This document shows positions 23,338-31,566 of a stretch of 33,458 bases of DNA, one piece after another. Numbering within the stretch: the first letter of the stretch is position 1; each line of letters starts with the position of its first letter. The stretch covers positions 1-33,458 of the forward strand of contig JAJXRJ010000024.1 of the NCBI GenBank assembly GCA_021629085.1, written 5' to 3'. The stretch comes from Oscillospiraceae bacterium. Lineage in GTDB: Bacteria; Bacillota; Clostridia; UMGS1810. Both the position numbers and the translations under genes were made by a program. Under the pieces are notes generated by a model, which saw only the letters and a program-made list of their open reading frames with translations, did no database searches and had not been told where the DNA came from.

Positions 23338-24855
23338 TTATTTTTCAATCAGGCTGGAGCCGGTCATTTCCGCCGGCTTTTCGATGCCCATAATGTCAAG
23401 CATGGTGGGCGTGAGGTCAGCGAGCCGGCCCTCTTTTAACGTTACATCCCCGATTCCCAAAATGACCAGCGGCACCACATTGGTGGTGTGCGCCGTAAAT
23501 ACCGAGTGGTCTTTGGGGTCGAGCATCTGCTCTGCGTTGCCGTGGTCGGCAGTGATGAGGATGACTCCGTCCATCTCCTTTACCTTTTCCACAACCCGTC
23601 CGATGCAGGTATCCACCGCTTCCACCGCCTTTACGGCAGCTTCAAACACACCGGTATGCCCCACCATATCGCAATTGGCAAAATTTAATATGATGGCGTC
23701 GTATTGGTTGCTGCCAATGGCCTCCACCACTTTATCGCACACCGCATATGCACTCATTTCCGGCTGGAGGTCGTAGGTGGCCACCTTGGGAGACGGCACC
23801 AAAATGCGATCCTCCCCTTCGGAAACTGCTTCCACGCCGCCGTTAAAGAAAAATGTAACATGCGCATATTTTTCCGTTTCTGCAATGCGCAGCTGCTTTA
23901 ACCCAAGCTTGCTGATATATTCGCCAAACGTGTTGACAAGCGTTTGCGGCTTAAATGCAACTTCTACATTTGGCATGTCGGCGTCATACTGCGTCATGCA
24001 GACATACTGCGTTTTAAAATAATGGCGCGCAAAACCGGCAAACTTTTCATCCACCAGCGTACGGGTGATTTCCCGCGCGCGGTCAGGCCGGAAGTTGAAG
24101 AAAATTACCGAATCATGCTCGGAAATTTTTGCGCCGCCCGTAATCACCGTGGGCACCACAAATTCGTCAGTCACGTCCTGTTCATAGGACTTTAAAACTG
24201 CGTCCGGCGCGGAGCCGCTCTTCGCGCCAATGCCCTTTACCATTGCATTATACGCCTGCTCCACCCGCTCCCAGCGGTTGTCGCGGTCCATCGCATAATA
24301 CCGTCCCATGACAGTGGCAATTTTCCCAACGCCGATTTCTTGCATTTTTTGTTCCAGATCCTTTAAAAATCCAACCCCGCTGGTGGGTGAAACGTCGCGT
24401 CCATCCAAAAAGCAATGCACGTAAACGTCTTGCAGTCCCTGGCGCTTGGCAAGCTCTAAAAGCGCATACAAATGCGTGTTGTGGCTGTGCACGCCGCCGT
24501 CTGACAAAAGGCCCAAAAGGTGCAGGGCCGACTTGTGCTGTTTGCAGTTTTCGCACGTCTTTAAAAACGCCTCGTTTTCAAAAAAAGTGCCTTCCTCAAT
24601 TGCCTTGGTGATGCGCGTCAGCTCCTGATACACAATCCGGCCTGCGCCGATGTTGGTGTGCCCCACTTCGCTGTTGCCCATCTGCCCGTCGGGAAGCCCC
24701 ACATCCATGCCGCTTGCGTGAATCACAGTGTTGGGATTATTTTTTAAAATTGCATCCATATTGGGGGTGTTTGCCGCAACAACGGCATTTCCCTCGGTAA
24801 ATTGACTGATGCCGTAACCGTCTAAAATGGCCAGCACCACAGGTTTTTTCCGCAT
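23338..24855 (-). CDS. gpmI: 2,3-bisphosphoglycerate-independent phosphoglycerate mutase
   Basis: Mn-dependent glycolytic enzyme interconverting 3- and 2-phosphoglycerate, 505 residues, the standard size. VLAILDGYG (Asp12) begins the phosphatase-like metal domain and NSEVGHTNIGAGR contains the nucleophile Ser62. HCFLDGRDV, GRYYAMDRD and the late DHGNAEQM metal motif are all present. ATG 24855 is preceded by GGAGG, while the upstream extension to 24900 lies beyond it. It is the last gene of the pgk-tpiA-gpmI operon. Confidence 0.97.
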   Translation of the reverse strand: MRKKPVVLAILDGYGISQFTEGNAVVAANTPNMDAILKNNPNTVIHASGMDVGLPDGQMGNSEVGHTNIGAGRIVYQELTRITKAIEEGTFFENEAFLKTCENCKQHKSALHLLGLLSDGGVHSHNTHLYALLELAKRQGLQDVYVHCFLDGRDVSPTSGVGFLKDLEQKMQEIGVGKIATVMGRYYAMDRDNRWERVEQAYNAMVKGIGAKSGSAPDAVLKSYEQDVTDEFVVPTVITGGAKISEHDSVIFFNFRPDRAREITRTLVDEKFAGFARHYFKTQYVCMTQYDADMPNVEVAFKPQTLVNTFGEYISKLGLKQLRIAETEKYAHVTFFFNGGVEAVSEGEDRILVPSPKVATYDLQPEMSAYAVCDKVVEAIGSNQYDAIILNFANCDMVGHTGVFEAAVKAVEAVDTCIGRVVEKVKEMDGVILITADHGNAEQMLDPKDHSVFTAHTTNVVPLVILGIGDVTLKEGRLADLTPTMLDIMGIEKPAEMTGSSLIEK

Positions 24856-24879
24856 GCTATCAAACCTCCATAAATGTAA

Positions 24880-24903
24880 GCCGCGTATCAAATGATACAC
24901 GGC
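24880..24903 (-). other. Stem-loop between tpiA and gpmI
   Basis: GCCGCGTATCA (24880-24890) and TGATACACGGC (24893-24903) pair over eleven bases with one mismatch and a two-base loop. It lies in the gap just downstream of tpiA without a strong T tract. It may be an mRNA processing or stability element, or a partial terminator that tunes gpmI. Confidence 0.4.
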
Positions 24904-24917
24904 GTTTTAAACTGTCG

Positions 24918-25664
24918 TCAGCTTTTTACAATCGTGGCAAAGTCATCTGCCTTTAGGCTCGCGCCGCCAACCAGGCCGCCGTCAATATCGGGTTTTGCAA
25001 ACAGCTCTGCGCTGGTTTTGGTGTTTACGCTGCCGCCGTACTGGATGGTCACCGCATCTGCAACTTCCTGGCCGTATACCGAAGCCACGGTTTCGCGAAT
25101 CTTCTGGCACACTTCCTGCGCCTGGTCGCTGGTCGCGGTTTTTCCGGTGCCAATGGCCCAGATGGGTTCATAGGCGATGATGAGTTTTTTGACCTGCTCA
25201 GGTGTTAAGGAGAGCAGTGCGATTTTGGTTTGCATGGAAACCAGTTCAAAGGTGATCCCCTGTTCGCGCTGGGTGAGCGATTCGCCCACGCAGATGATGG
25301 GAATTAAATTGTGCTCAAACGCCTTTATCACTTTTTTATTTACCGTCTCGTCGGTTTCTGCAAAATACTGCCGGCGCTCAGAGTGGCCAATCACCACATA
25401 TTCCGCCCCTGCTTCCGTGAGCATGCTGGGCGAAATTTCGCCGGTGTATGCGCCGCTCTCTTCAAAATACATATTTTGCGCGCCTACTTTGATATTGGAG
25501 CCCTTGCAGGCTTCAGCCGCAACTGCGATGGATGTAAATGGCACGCACACGATAACGCCGTTTTTCGCATCGGCAACCTGTGGTTTTAGCTGATTGATGA
25601 GCTCTACCGTTTCCGCCGGCGTTTTATTCATTTTCCAGTTTCCTGCAACAATGATTTTTCTCAT
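24918..25664 (-). CDS. tpiA: Triosephosphate isomerase
   Basis: Interconverts DHAP and glyceraldehyde-3-phosphate; 248 residues. The full catalytic set is visible: NWKMNK (Asn9, Lys11), IGHSERR (His94) and AYEPIWAIGTGK (Glu166, followed by the mobile phosphate-gripping loop 6). ATG 25664 has CGGAGGAA upstream. It sits between pgk and gpmI. DHAP made by the class II aldolase of the + strand operon would enter glycolysis here. Confidence 0.98.
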   Translation of the reverse strand: MRKIIVAGNWKMNKTPAETVELINQLKPQVADAKNGVIVCVPFTSIAVAAEACKGSNIKVGAQNMYFEESGAYTGEISPSMLTEAGAEYVVIGHSERRQYFAETDETVNKKVIKAFEHNLIPIICVGESLTQREQGITFELVSMQTKIALLSLTPEQVKKLIIAYEPIWAIGTGKTATSDQAQEVCQKIRETVASVYGQEVADAVTIQYGGSVNTKTSAELFAKPDIDGGLVGGASLKADDFATIVKS

Positions 25665-25705
25665 GGTCTGATTCCTCCGTCTTTGTAAAATATGAATCCT
25701 TGCAA

Positions 25706-25732
25706 ATCCCCCTCCAAGGTTTGAAGGGGGAT
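25706..25732 (-). other. Stem-loop between pgk and tpiA
   Basis: ATCCCCCT (25706-25713) and AGGGGGAT (25725-25732) form a perfect eight-base stem shortly after the pgk stop. No T tract follows, so an RNA-stability or processing role inside the operon is more likely than termination. Confidence 0.4.
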
Positions 25733-25755
25733 GCACATACACGTAACCGTGCAGA

Positions 25756-26940
25756 TTATTTGTCGTTTAACGCCGCAATGCCCGGCAGCTCTTTTCCTTC
25801 CAGATATTCCAAAGACGCGCCGCCGCCCGTGGAAATGTGGGTCATTTTGGAGGCAAAGCCCAGCTGCTCCACGGCAGCCGCACTGTCGCCGCCGCCGATG
25901 ATGGTGATCGCATCCGACTCTGCCAGCGCTTTTGCAACGCCTTTGGTGCCCTCTGCAAATTTCGGGAACTCAAATACGCCCATGGGCCCGTTCCAAATGA
26001 CAGTCTTCGCTTTGGAAATCACTTCTGCATACAACGCGACCGTTTTGGGGCCAATATCCATGCCCATGGTGTCAGCCGGCAAGTTGTCTGAATCACAAAT
26101 AATGGCTTCGGCATCCGCATTGAACTCTTTGGCGCACACATTTTCAACGGGGAGAAGCAGCTCCACACCTTTCTGCTGTGCTTTTTCCATCAGCTTGGTT
26201 GCAAGATCGAGCTTTTCTTCCTCACAAATGGATTTTCCAATTTCATACCCTTTTGCCTTTAAGAAGGTATATGCCATGCCGCCGCCAATGATGAGATAGT
26301 CCACCTTGTCTAACAGGTTTTCAATGACGCCGATTTTATCGGATACCTTTGCACCGCCCAAAATGGCGACAAACGGGCGCGCCGGGTCGGAAAGCGCTTT
26401 GCCCATCACTTCAATTTCTTTTTGGATTAAATAGCCGCAAACTGCGGGGATGTAAGCCGCAACACCTGCAGTGGACGCATGTGCGCGGTGTGCGGTTCCG
26501 AATGCGTCGTTGACATAAATATCTGCCATGTCCGCCAGCGCTTTGGCAAACGCGGGGTCATTTTTTTCTTCCTCTTTGTGGAAGCGCACGTTTTCAAGCA
26601 TCACTGCCTGGCCCTCGCCCACCGACGCCACCAGCGCCTTTGCGCTGTCGCCGATGACATCGTCGGCAATTTTTACTTCCTGCCCTAAAAGCTCACTCAA
26701 ACGTTTTGCAACCGGTTTTAAGCTGTATTTTTCATTGAATTCACCCTTGGGCCGGCCCAGGTGCGAACACAAAATGACCTTTGCCTGATGGTCCAACAGG
26801 TATTTGATGGTGGGCAATGCGCCCAAAATTCTGTTTTCATCGGTTATATTTTTGTTTTCATCCAGCGGAACGTTGAAATCGCACCGCACCAGCACGCGTT
26901 TGCCGGCAACGTTGATATCTTCAATCGTCTTTTTGTTCAT
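25756..26940 (-). CDS. pgk: Phosphoglycerate kinase
   Basis: ATP-generating step of glycolysis, 394 residues. Landmarks are RVLVRCDFNVPLDE (substrate site), SHLGRPKG, the FGTAHRAHAST segment, ILGGAKVSDKI, and the nucleotide-site motifs WNGPMGVFE and IIGGGDSAAAVE. The gene begins the pgk-tpiA-gpmI operon, with a promoter about 55 bases upstream of the start; no gap (GAPDH) gene is present in the window. Start ATG 26940 is preceded by GAGGTGA. Confidence 0.98.
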   Translation of the reverse strand: MNKKTIEDINVAGKRVLVRCDFNVPLDENKNITDENRILGALPTIKYLLDHQAKVILCSHLGRPKGEFNEKYSLKPVAKRLSELLGQEVKIADDVIGDSAKALVASVGEGQAVMLENVRFHKEEEKNDPAFAKALADMADIYVNDAFGTAHRAHASTAGVAAYIPAVCGYLIQKEIEVMGKALSDPARPFVAILGGAKVSDKIGVIENLLDKVDYLIIGGGMAYTFLKAKGYEIGKSICEEEKLDLATKLMEKAQQKGVELLLPVENVCAKEFNADAEAIICDSDNLPADTMGMDIGPKTVALYAEVISKAKTVIWNGPMGVFEFPKFAEGTKGVAKALAESDAITIIGGGDSAAAVEQLGFASKMTHISTGGGASLEYLEGKELPGIAALNDK

Positions 26941-26986
26941 TCCTATTCACCTCATAAAAAATTCTTGTCATTTTTTTAACACTCAT

Positions 26987-27015
26987 ATTTTACCCTATAT
27001 TGGAAATTTTTGCAA
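26987..27015 (-). promoter_or_regulatory. Promoter of pgk-tpiA-gpmI
   Basis: On the minus strand, TTGCAA (27015-27010) and TAAAAT (26992-26987) are separated by 17 bases, about 50 bases before the pgk start. Confidence 0.65.
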
Positions 27016-27027
27016 GCCTTTTTTCGA

Positions 27028-27882
27028 TTATTGCAGTTTTTTTAAATAAATGACGCCAAGCACGCCCGGCCCGATATGCGTGCCCACCGAAGGCCCCACA
27101 ATCCGAATGTCAAAACCGCCCACCTTTGCCCGCTTCGTCAGCTCGTCGCGGAACTGCTCCGCCTTCTCGGGCGTATTGCCATGCACCAAAATCACGGTTT
27201 GATGCTCCAAATCGTCCGCGTTAGAAACCACCATGTCGGCAATTTTAGGAAACAGCTTTTTGCTGCCGCGCACCTTGTCGCGGCTCATCACCAATCCGTC
27301 TTCAATGGTTAAAATCGGCTTTAAATCCAGCACATTTGCCAAAACCTTGGCTGCAGGGCTGAGCCGCCCGCCCTTTTGCAGATATTCGAGCGTGTCCACA
27401 GCAATCAAAATTTCAGTTCTTGCAATGCCGTCCTCCACCGCCGCGATAATCTCCTCTTTGGACTTCCCTTCCTTTGCCATGCGCGCCGCCAGCAGCACCC
27501 ACTGGCCATAGCCCAGCGTAAAGCTTTTTCCGTCAATAATGGTAATATCGGCGTTTGGATACTCCTCCAGTATGGTTTCACGCGCAATGTGCGCGGTCTG
27601 GTTGGTGCCGCTTCCCTTGGCGGAAATGGTGATGAAAATAATCTGGCAGTCCACATACTGCTTGTAGGCGTCCAGCACGTCCTGCACGCGGATTTGTGCG
27701 GTTTTCGGGATATCGCCGAACGCTTCAAGTTTTTCATAGAAATCCTTTGGCGCAAGCTCGGTTTCCTTATACACATCCTCGCCAAAAATAATGCTCTGGC
27801 TCAATACCAAAATATCGTGCTGTGCTGCCACTTCCAGCGAAATATCCGAGGTGCTGTCTGTGATAATTTTTATTTTTCCCAT
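27028..27882 (-). CDS. DegV-family fatty-acid-binding protein
   Basis: DegV-fold protein of 284 residues. Members bind a fatty acid between two domains and act as FakB-type partners of fatty-acid kinase in Gram-positive bacteria. The N-terminus IITDSTSDIS is the family signature, followed by LAARMAKEG, LEYLQKGGRLSP and the late HIGPGVLGVIY loop. The lipid-binding role is known for the family; here it is inferred. ATG 27882 follows AAAGGAG, 31 bases after the FAD oxidoreductase gene on the same strand. Confidence 0.92.
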   Translation of the reverse strand: MGKIKIITDSTSDISLEVAAQHDILVLSQSIIFGEDVYKETELAPKDFYEKLEAFGDIPKTAQIRVQDVLDAYKQYVDCQIIFITISAKGSGTNQTAHIARETILEEYPNADITIIDGKSFTLGYGQWVLLAARMAKEGKSKEEIIAAVEDGIARTEILIAVDTLEYLQKGGRLSPAAKVLANVLDLKPILTIEDGLVMSRDKVRGSKKLFPKIADMVVSNADDLEHQTVILVHGNTPEKAEQFRDELTKRAKVGGFDIRIVGPSVGTHIGPGVLGVIYLKKLQ

Positions 27883-27913
27883 ATCGTTTCTCCTTTATTC
27901 CATATTTTGCTAT

Positions 27914-29272
27914 CTATTGTATGGCGGAACCGCCTGATTTTAACAAGGTTTGCACGCGGCGCCCGTCCACTGCGCCAATGCCGGTGCCCTCCTGCAAGCA
28001 CAGATAGGCTGCCACGCCCGCCGCCTCGCCGAGCTGGTTTAAATTGACCATCACCCGCAGTGCGCCAAATGCGCCTTCGTCCGCATGAAGCATTCTGCCT
28101 ACGGGGATGAAATTGTCATACGCTTCACACACCAAAATTTCAAACGGCGCCTGGTAAAACCGCGCATAATTGTCGTCCAGCCCCGCGTCTTTGCGCCAGT
28201 TCCCCTCTTCCACCCGGCTTCCCTTTCCATAGGTGGTAACGCTTTTTCCGTCCAAATAGTGGAAGGTGATGCCGCCATCCGTACTGTGGTGAATGTCCAC
28301 CCGGTAGGTGCCGTTTAGCACCGCGGTATCATAGCGTCTGCCCGTTAAGAGGTCTTGCATGGTTGCCATAAACCGGGTTTTAAAATGCACTGTTTCCCGG
28401 ATGCCGATTTGCGCGCAGGTATCCACCAGCGCATAGGTGTGCCCGCCGCTTCCATATTGTTTGAGCATTGCGGTAAACGCGCGCATTTTACGCCTGCCTT
28501 CCAGTTCTGCCCAGGTCAAATCTGCCGCACGGTTTAAAATCCCGCCGAACACATGGCTGTCAGCACGCATCGTAATGCCCGAAACGCCCGGCACAATGCC
28601 GCCCCAACCAAAGTCGTCGTCTAATCCAAACGCTTCGCCATGCGAACGCACAATGTCGCCCAGCTCCTTTCCGCTCACAGCGCCCTGCATGAAAAAGCAG
28701 GCTGTAGGCGGCTGTATGGTATCGTGCGTATAGGACGGAATGCCAAGGTCGCGCGCTAAGTCGCCGTCGCCGGAAGCGTCAATGAAAAATTTGGCCTTTA
28801 CCGCGCGTTTCCCCTCTTTGGTGCCTACAATCACAGCTTGTACACGCCGGCCTTCCTGTATCGCCGAAATGTAAAAGCTGTGCAGATACAGTTGAATGCT
28901 GCTCTCTTTTATCAAGCCGTCCAGCTCAATTTTTAGCTCGTGCGGGTTAAACCGGTAGGCGCTGCTGGGATTGCCCGTCTTATCGTGGCAGTCAATCGCA
29001 TCTGCTTGTTTGAGCCGGTCCACCACCTCCTGCGACAGCCCGGCGATAATTTGGGTTTTACAGTCCAAATCATAAAACGAGTGCCAAACGTTGACCAGCC
29101 CGCCGGTCGCCACGCCGCCCAGCGCATTTTGCCGCTCAATGAGCGCCACTTTTGCGCCCAGCCTTGCTGCGCGCACCGCTGCAAACACACCGGTGCAACC
29201 GCCGCCAATCACACAAACATCCACATCGCACAGCACAGGAATTTCACACTGCGGCTCTAAAATAAATTCCAT
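27914..29272 (-). CDS. FAD-dependent oxidoreductase (FAD_oxidored type)
   Basis: Flavoprotein of 452 residues with an N-terminal Rossmann FAD-binding motif VIGGGCTGVFAA (Gly23 to Gly28), an LIERQNALGG second strand and the FIDASGDGDLA motif in the middle. The C-terminal segment GALRVMVNLNQLGEAAGVAA closes the FAD site. This layout is that of the PF12831 family, related to thiazole-synthesis and fumarate-reductase-like enzymes, mostly of unknown substrate and often in carbohydrate or sulfated-glycan loci. Its place between trmL and degV is metabolically uninformative, and no specific reaction is claimed. Ribosome binding site AAGGAGG. Confidence 0.8.
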   Translation of the reverse strand: MEFILEPQCEIPVLCDVDVCVIGGGCTGVFAAVRAARLGAKVALIERQNALGGVATGGLVNVWHSFYDLDCKTQIIAGLSQEVVDRLKQADAIDCHDKTGNPSSAYRFNPHELKIELDGLIKESSIQLYLHSFYISAIQEGRRVQAVIVGTKEGKRAVKAKFFIDASGDGDLARDLGIPSYTHDTIQPPTACFFMQGAVSGKELGDIVRSHGEAFGLDDDFGWGGIVPGVSGITMRADSHVFGGILNRAADLTWAELEGRRKMRAFTAMLKQYGSGGHTYALVDTCAQIGIRETVHFKTRFMATMQDLLTGRRYDTAVLNGTYRVDIHHSTDGGITFHYLDGKSVTTYGKGSRVEEGNWRKDAGLDDNYARFYQAPFEILVCEAYDNFIPVGRMLHADEGAFGALRVMVNLNQLGEAAGVAAYLCLQEGTGIGAVDGRRVQTLLKSGGSAIQ

Positions 29273-29282
29273 ATCTGCCTCC

Positions 29283-29780
29283 TTATTCCTCCCAGCAAAA
29301 CTGCGTCAGCCTTCCCTGTTCAGAGAGGTCTGAAAAGCCGGTTTGGCGCAGTGCCTCATACAAAACAATCGCAACCGAATTGGAAAGGTTTAAGCTTCTT
29401 GCGCCCGAAACCATCGGGATTCGGATGCACCATTCGCGGTTTTTGTGCAAAAGCGCCTCGGGCAGCCCCCTGGTCTCCTTGCCAAACAAAATAAAGTCGC
29501 CGTCTTGATAGGTCACCTGTGCATAATTGTTCACCGCCTTGGTGGTAGAATAAAAATAGCGCGCCCCCTTTGTTTTATCAAAAAAATCGTCTAAATTTTC
29601 ATAAAACTGTACGCCCAGCATATGCCAGTAATCAAGCCCGGCGCGTTTTAATTTTGCGTCTGTGATGGTAAACCCCATGGGCTTTACAATGTGAAGCCTA
29701 GCCCCTGTGCACGCGCAGGTGCGCGCAATGTTGCCTGTGTTCTGCGGGATTTCCGGCTCCACCAAAACAATATTTTGCAT
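29283..29780 (-). CDS. trmL: tRNA (cytidine(34)-2'-O)-methyltransferase
   Basis: SPOUT-class methyltransferase that 2'-O-methylates the wobble nucleotide of tRNA-Leu using S-adenosylmethionine; 165 residues. Motif 1 is NIVLVEPEIPQNTGNIARTC, motif 2 is FGKETRGLPE, and motif 3 is IPMVSGARSLNLSNSVAIVLYE, the trefoil-knot cofactor region. It belongs to the Lrp-led operon, ten bases before the FAD oxidoreductase and twelve after the aminotransferase. Confidence 0.95.
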   Translation of the reverse strand: MQNIVLVEPEIPQNTGNIARTCACTGARLHIVKPMGFTITDAKLKRAGLDYWHMLGVQFYENLDDFFDKTKGARYFYSTTKAVNNYAQVTYQDGDFILFGKETRGLPEALLHKNREWCIRIPMVSGARSLNLSNSVAIVLYEALRQTGFSDLSEQGRLTQFCWEE

Positions 29781-29792
29781 TGTGTTCTCCTT

Positions 29793-30962
29793 TTAAAGTG
29801 TTTGCATAAATTGTTCCAGCCGCAAAAGCGCTTGGTTGATTTGTTCCACCGAATACGCATAGGACACCCGCAAAAACCCTTCGCCGCAGCTGCCAAACGC
29901 CGTGCCCGGTACCAGTGCGAGCTTTTGCGCTTCTAACAGCCGCTCACAAAAGTCATTTGACGAAAGCCCTGTGCTTTTTATTGACGGGAAGATGTAAAAC
30001 GCGCCCTGCGGGTCAAAGCAGGTGAGCCCCAGCTGGTTGAAGCCGTCCACAATCAGCCGCCGGCGGCGGTCGTATTCCTCCCGCATGGCCTCAATGGATG
30101 CATCGCCGTTTAAAAGCGCCTCCACCGCTGCATACTGCGCAAGCGTGGGCGCACACATAATGGCATATTGATGGACTTTTGTCATGGCCGCAATAATTTC
30201 GCGGTTGGCCGCGGCAAACCCCAAGCGCCAGCCGGTCATGGCAAACGCCTTTGAAAAGCCGTTGATGACAATGGTGCGGTCCTTCATGCCGGGCAGCGAC
30301 GCAATGGACACATGGGTTTTGCCATATGTGAGCTCCGCATAAATCTCATCGGACAGCACCAATAAATCCTTTTCGCGCACCACCTTTGCAATGGGCTCCA
30401 AATCTTCCTTGGTCATAATGGCGCCGGTGGGATTGTTCGGATACGAAAGCACCAGCAATTTGGTTTTATCGGTAATGTGGGAAATGAGCTCGTCTTTTGT
30501 GAGCTTAAATGCATTTTCCGCCTTGGTTTCAATGGTGACAGGCACACCGCCCGCCATTGTAGTGCACGGCTTGTAGCACACAAAGGAAGGCTCCGGGATG
30601 AGCACTTCGTCGCCCGGCCCGATCAAAGTACGGATGGCCAGGTCCACTGCCTCGCTGCCCCCCACCGTAACCACCGTCTCTTCCGGCTGGTAGGAAAGGT
30701 GAAATCTGCGGTCCATGTATTCGCATATGCGCTCGCGCAGCTCCATGAGCCCCGCGTTAGAGGTGTAGTGGGTTTTGCCGCGCTCCAGCGTGTAAATCGC
30801 GGCGTCACGGATGTGCCACGGCGTGACAAAATCGGGCTCGCCCACGCCCAGCGAAATGGCCCCTTCCATCGTACCCACAATGTCAAAAAACTTGCGGATG
30901 CCGGAAGGCGGCATATCCAATACATCCTGGTTGATATATTTTTTTGGATCAAATTGGCTCAC
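29793..30962 (-). CDS. Class I/II PLP-dependent aminotransferase
   Basis: Fold-type I aminotransferase of 389 residues, in the aspartate/aromatic/PatA-like group. The PLP lysine is Lys238 in INGFSKAFAMTGWRLG, with NNPTG near 176-180 and the cofactor-binding Asp205 in LSDEIYAE. The C-terminal arginine of LRVSYA should bind the substrate carboxylate. Start is GTG 30962, overlapping the Lrp stop (GTGA) with AGGTGA upstream, so the two are translationally coupled. The regulator probably senses the amino acid this enzyme handles. Exact substrates are not determinable. Confidence 0.88.
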   Translation of the reverse strand: MSQFDPKKYINQDVLDMPPSGIRKFFDIVGTMEGAISLGVGEPDFVTPWHIRDAAIYTLERGKTHYTSNAGLMELRERICEYMDRRFHLSYQPEETVVTVGGSEAVDLAIRTLIGPGDEVLIPEPSFVCYKPCTTMAGGVPVTIETKAENAFKLTKDELISHITDKTKLLVLSYPNNPTGAIMTKEDLEPIAKVVREKDLLVLSDEIYAELTYGKTHVSIASLPGMKDRTIVINGFSKAFAMTGWRLGFAAANREIIAAMTKVHQYAIMCAPTLAQYAAVEALLNGDASIEAMREEYDRRRRLIVDGFNQLGLTCFDPQGAFYIFPSIKSTGLSSNDFCERLLEAQKLALVPGTAFGSCGEGFLRVSYAYSVEQINQALLRLEQFMQTL

Positions 30963-31441
30963 AGCGTAATCACCTGCCGATCATCTTCAATGTGGTTTTC
31001 AAACACCACGTTTTCGTCCTTGTATTTTTTGAGCACAAAATGCGTTGCAGTGCTTAAAACTGACTCCATAGGCGCGAGCTTATTGGATACAAACAGCGCC
31101 ACCTCCTTCATGGTGCGGCCCTCAATAATGACCATCAGATCAAACGTGCCCGCCATAAGGTAGAGCGACTGTACCTCTGGATACTGATAGATGCGCTCTG
31201 CAATTTTATCAAACCCCTCGCCGCGCTGTGGCGTCACTTTTAACTCAATCATCGCGGTGACAAACTCCTTGTCGGTCTTTTCCCAGTTGATGACGCTTTT
31301 ATTTTTTAGGAGCACACCACGTTTTTTTAAATCGCACACCATATCTTCCACTGTTTTGACATCTGTGCCCAGCATGAGCGCAATTTGTTCACTTGAAAGA
31401 TTACAGTTGTCCTCTAAAAGCTCAAGAATTTTCCGTTCCAT
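30959..31441 (-). CDS. Lrp/AsnC-family transcriptional regulator
   Basis: Amino-acid-responsive regulator of 160 residues: an N-terminal winged helix-turn-helix (about 1-50, MERKILELLEDNC and SSEQIALMLGTDVKTVEDMV) and a RAM ligand-binding domain (about 65-140, with VQSLYLMAGTFDLMVIIEG). ATG 31441 is selected because GGGAGGA lies just upstream; an in-frame GTG at 31459 overlaps that site. It is first in a five-gene operon and overlaps the aminotransferase. A perfect palindrome in its leader could be its own operator. Confidence 0.9.
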   Translation of the reverse strand: MERKILELLEDNCNLSSEQIALMLGTDVKTVEDMVCDLKKRGVLLKNKSVINWEKTDKEFVTAMIELKVTPQRGEGFDKIAERIYQYPEVQSLYLMAGTFDLMVIIEGRTMKEVALFVSNKLAPMESVLSTATHFVLKKYKDENVVFENHIEDDRQVITL

Positions 31442-31462
31442 ATAAAGAAATCCTCCCACAAG

Positions 31463-31474
31463 GTAAAATTTTAC
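31463..31474. promoter_or_regulatory. 12-base palindrome in the lrp leader
   Basis: GTAAAATTTTAC is a perfect palindrome between the Lrp promoter and its start codon, placed where an autorepressor could block transcription. A-T rich palindromes resemble Lrp-family sites, but chance is possible. Confidence 0.4.
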
Positions 31475-31488
31475 TGAATTAACTATAT

Positions 31489-31517
31489 ATTATATCGGAA
31501 AACCCTTCCATTTGCAA
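31489..31517 (-). promoter_or_regulatory. Promoter of the Lrp-led operon
   Basis: On the minus strand, TTGCAA (31517-31512) and consensus TATAAT (31494-31489) have a 17-base spacer, about 45 bases before the regulator start. Confidence 0.75.
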
Positions 31518-31530
31518 GCGTTTCGGCAAA

Positions 31531-31560
31531 AAAACAACCCGCCAAATGGATTTTGGCGGG
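31531..31560 (-). terminator. Terminator of the GntR-ABC operon
   Basis: CCCGCCAAA (31538-31546) and TTTGGCGGG (31552-31560) form a nine-base perfect stem just after the ABC permease stop. Read on the minus strand it is followed by TTGTTTTTTT. Confidence 0.8.
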
Positions 31561-31566
31561 CCTTTT

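Noticed and set aside
31512..31527. Possible catabolite-responsive element (TTGCAAGCGTTTCGGC) near the lrp promoter
   Set aside because: One half matches the CcpA consensus but the other half lacks the required CA, so it is below what I would call.
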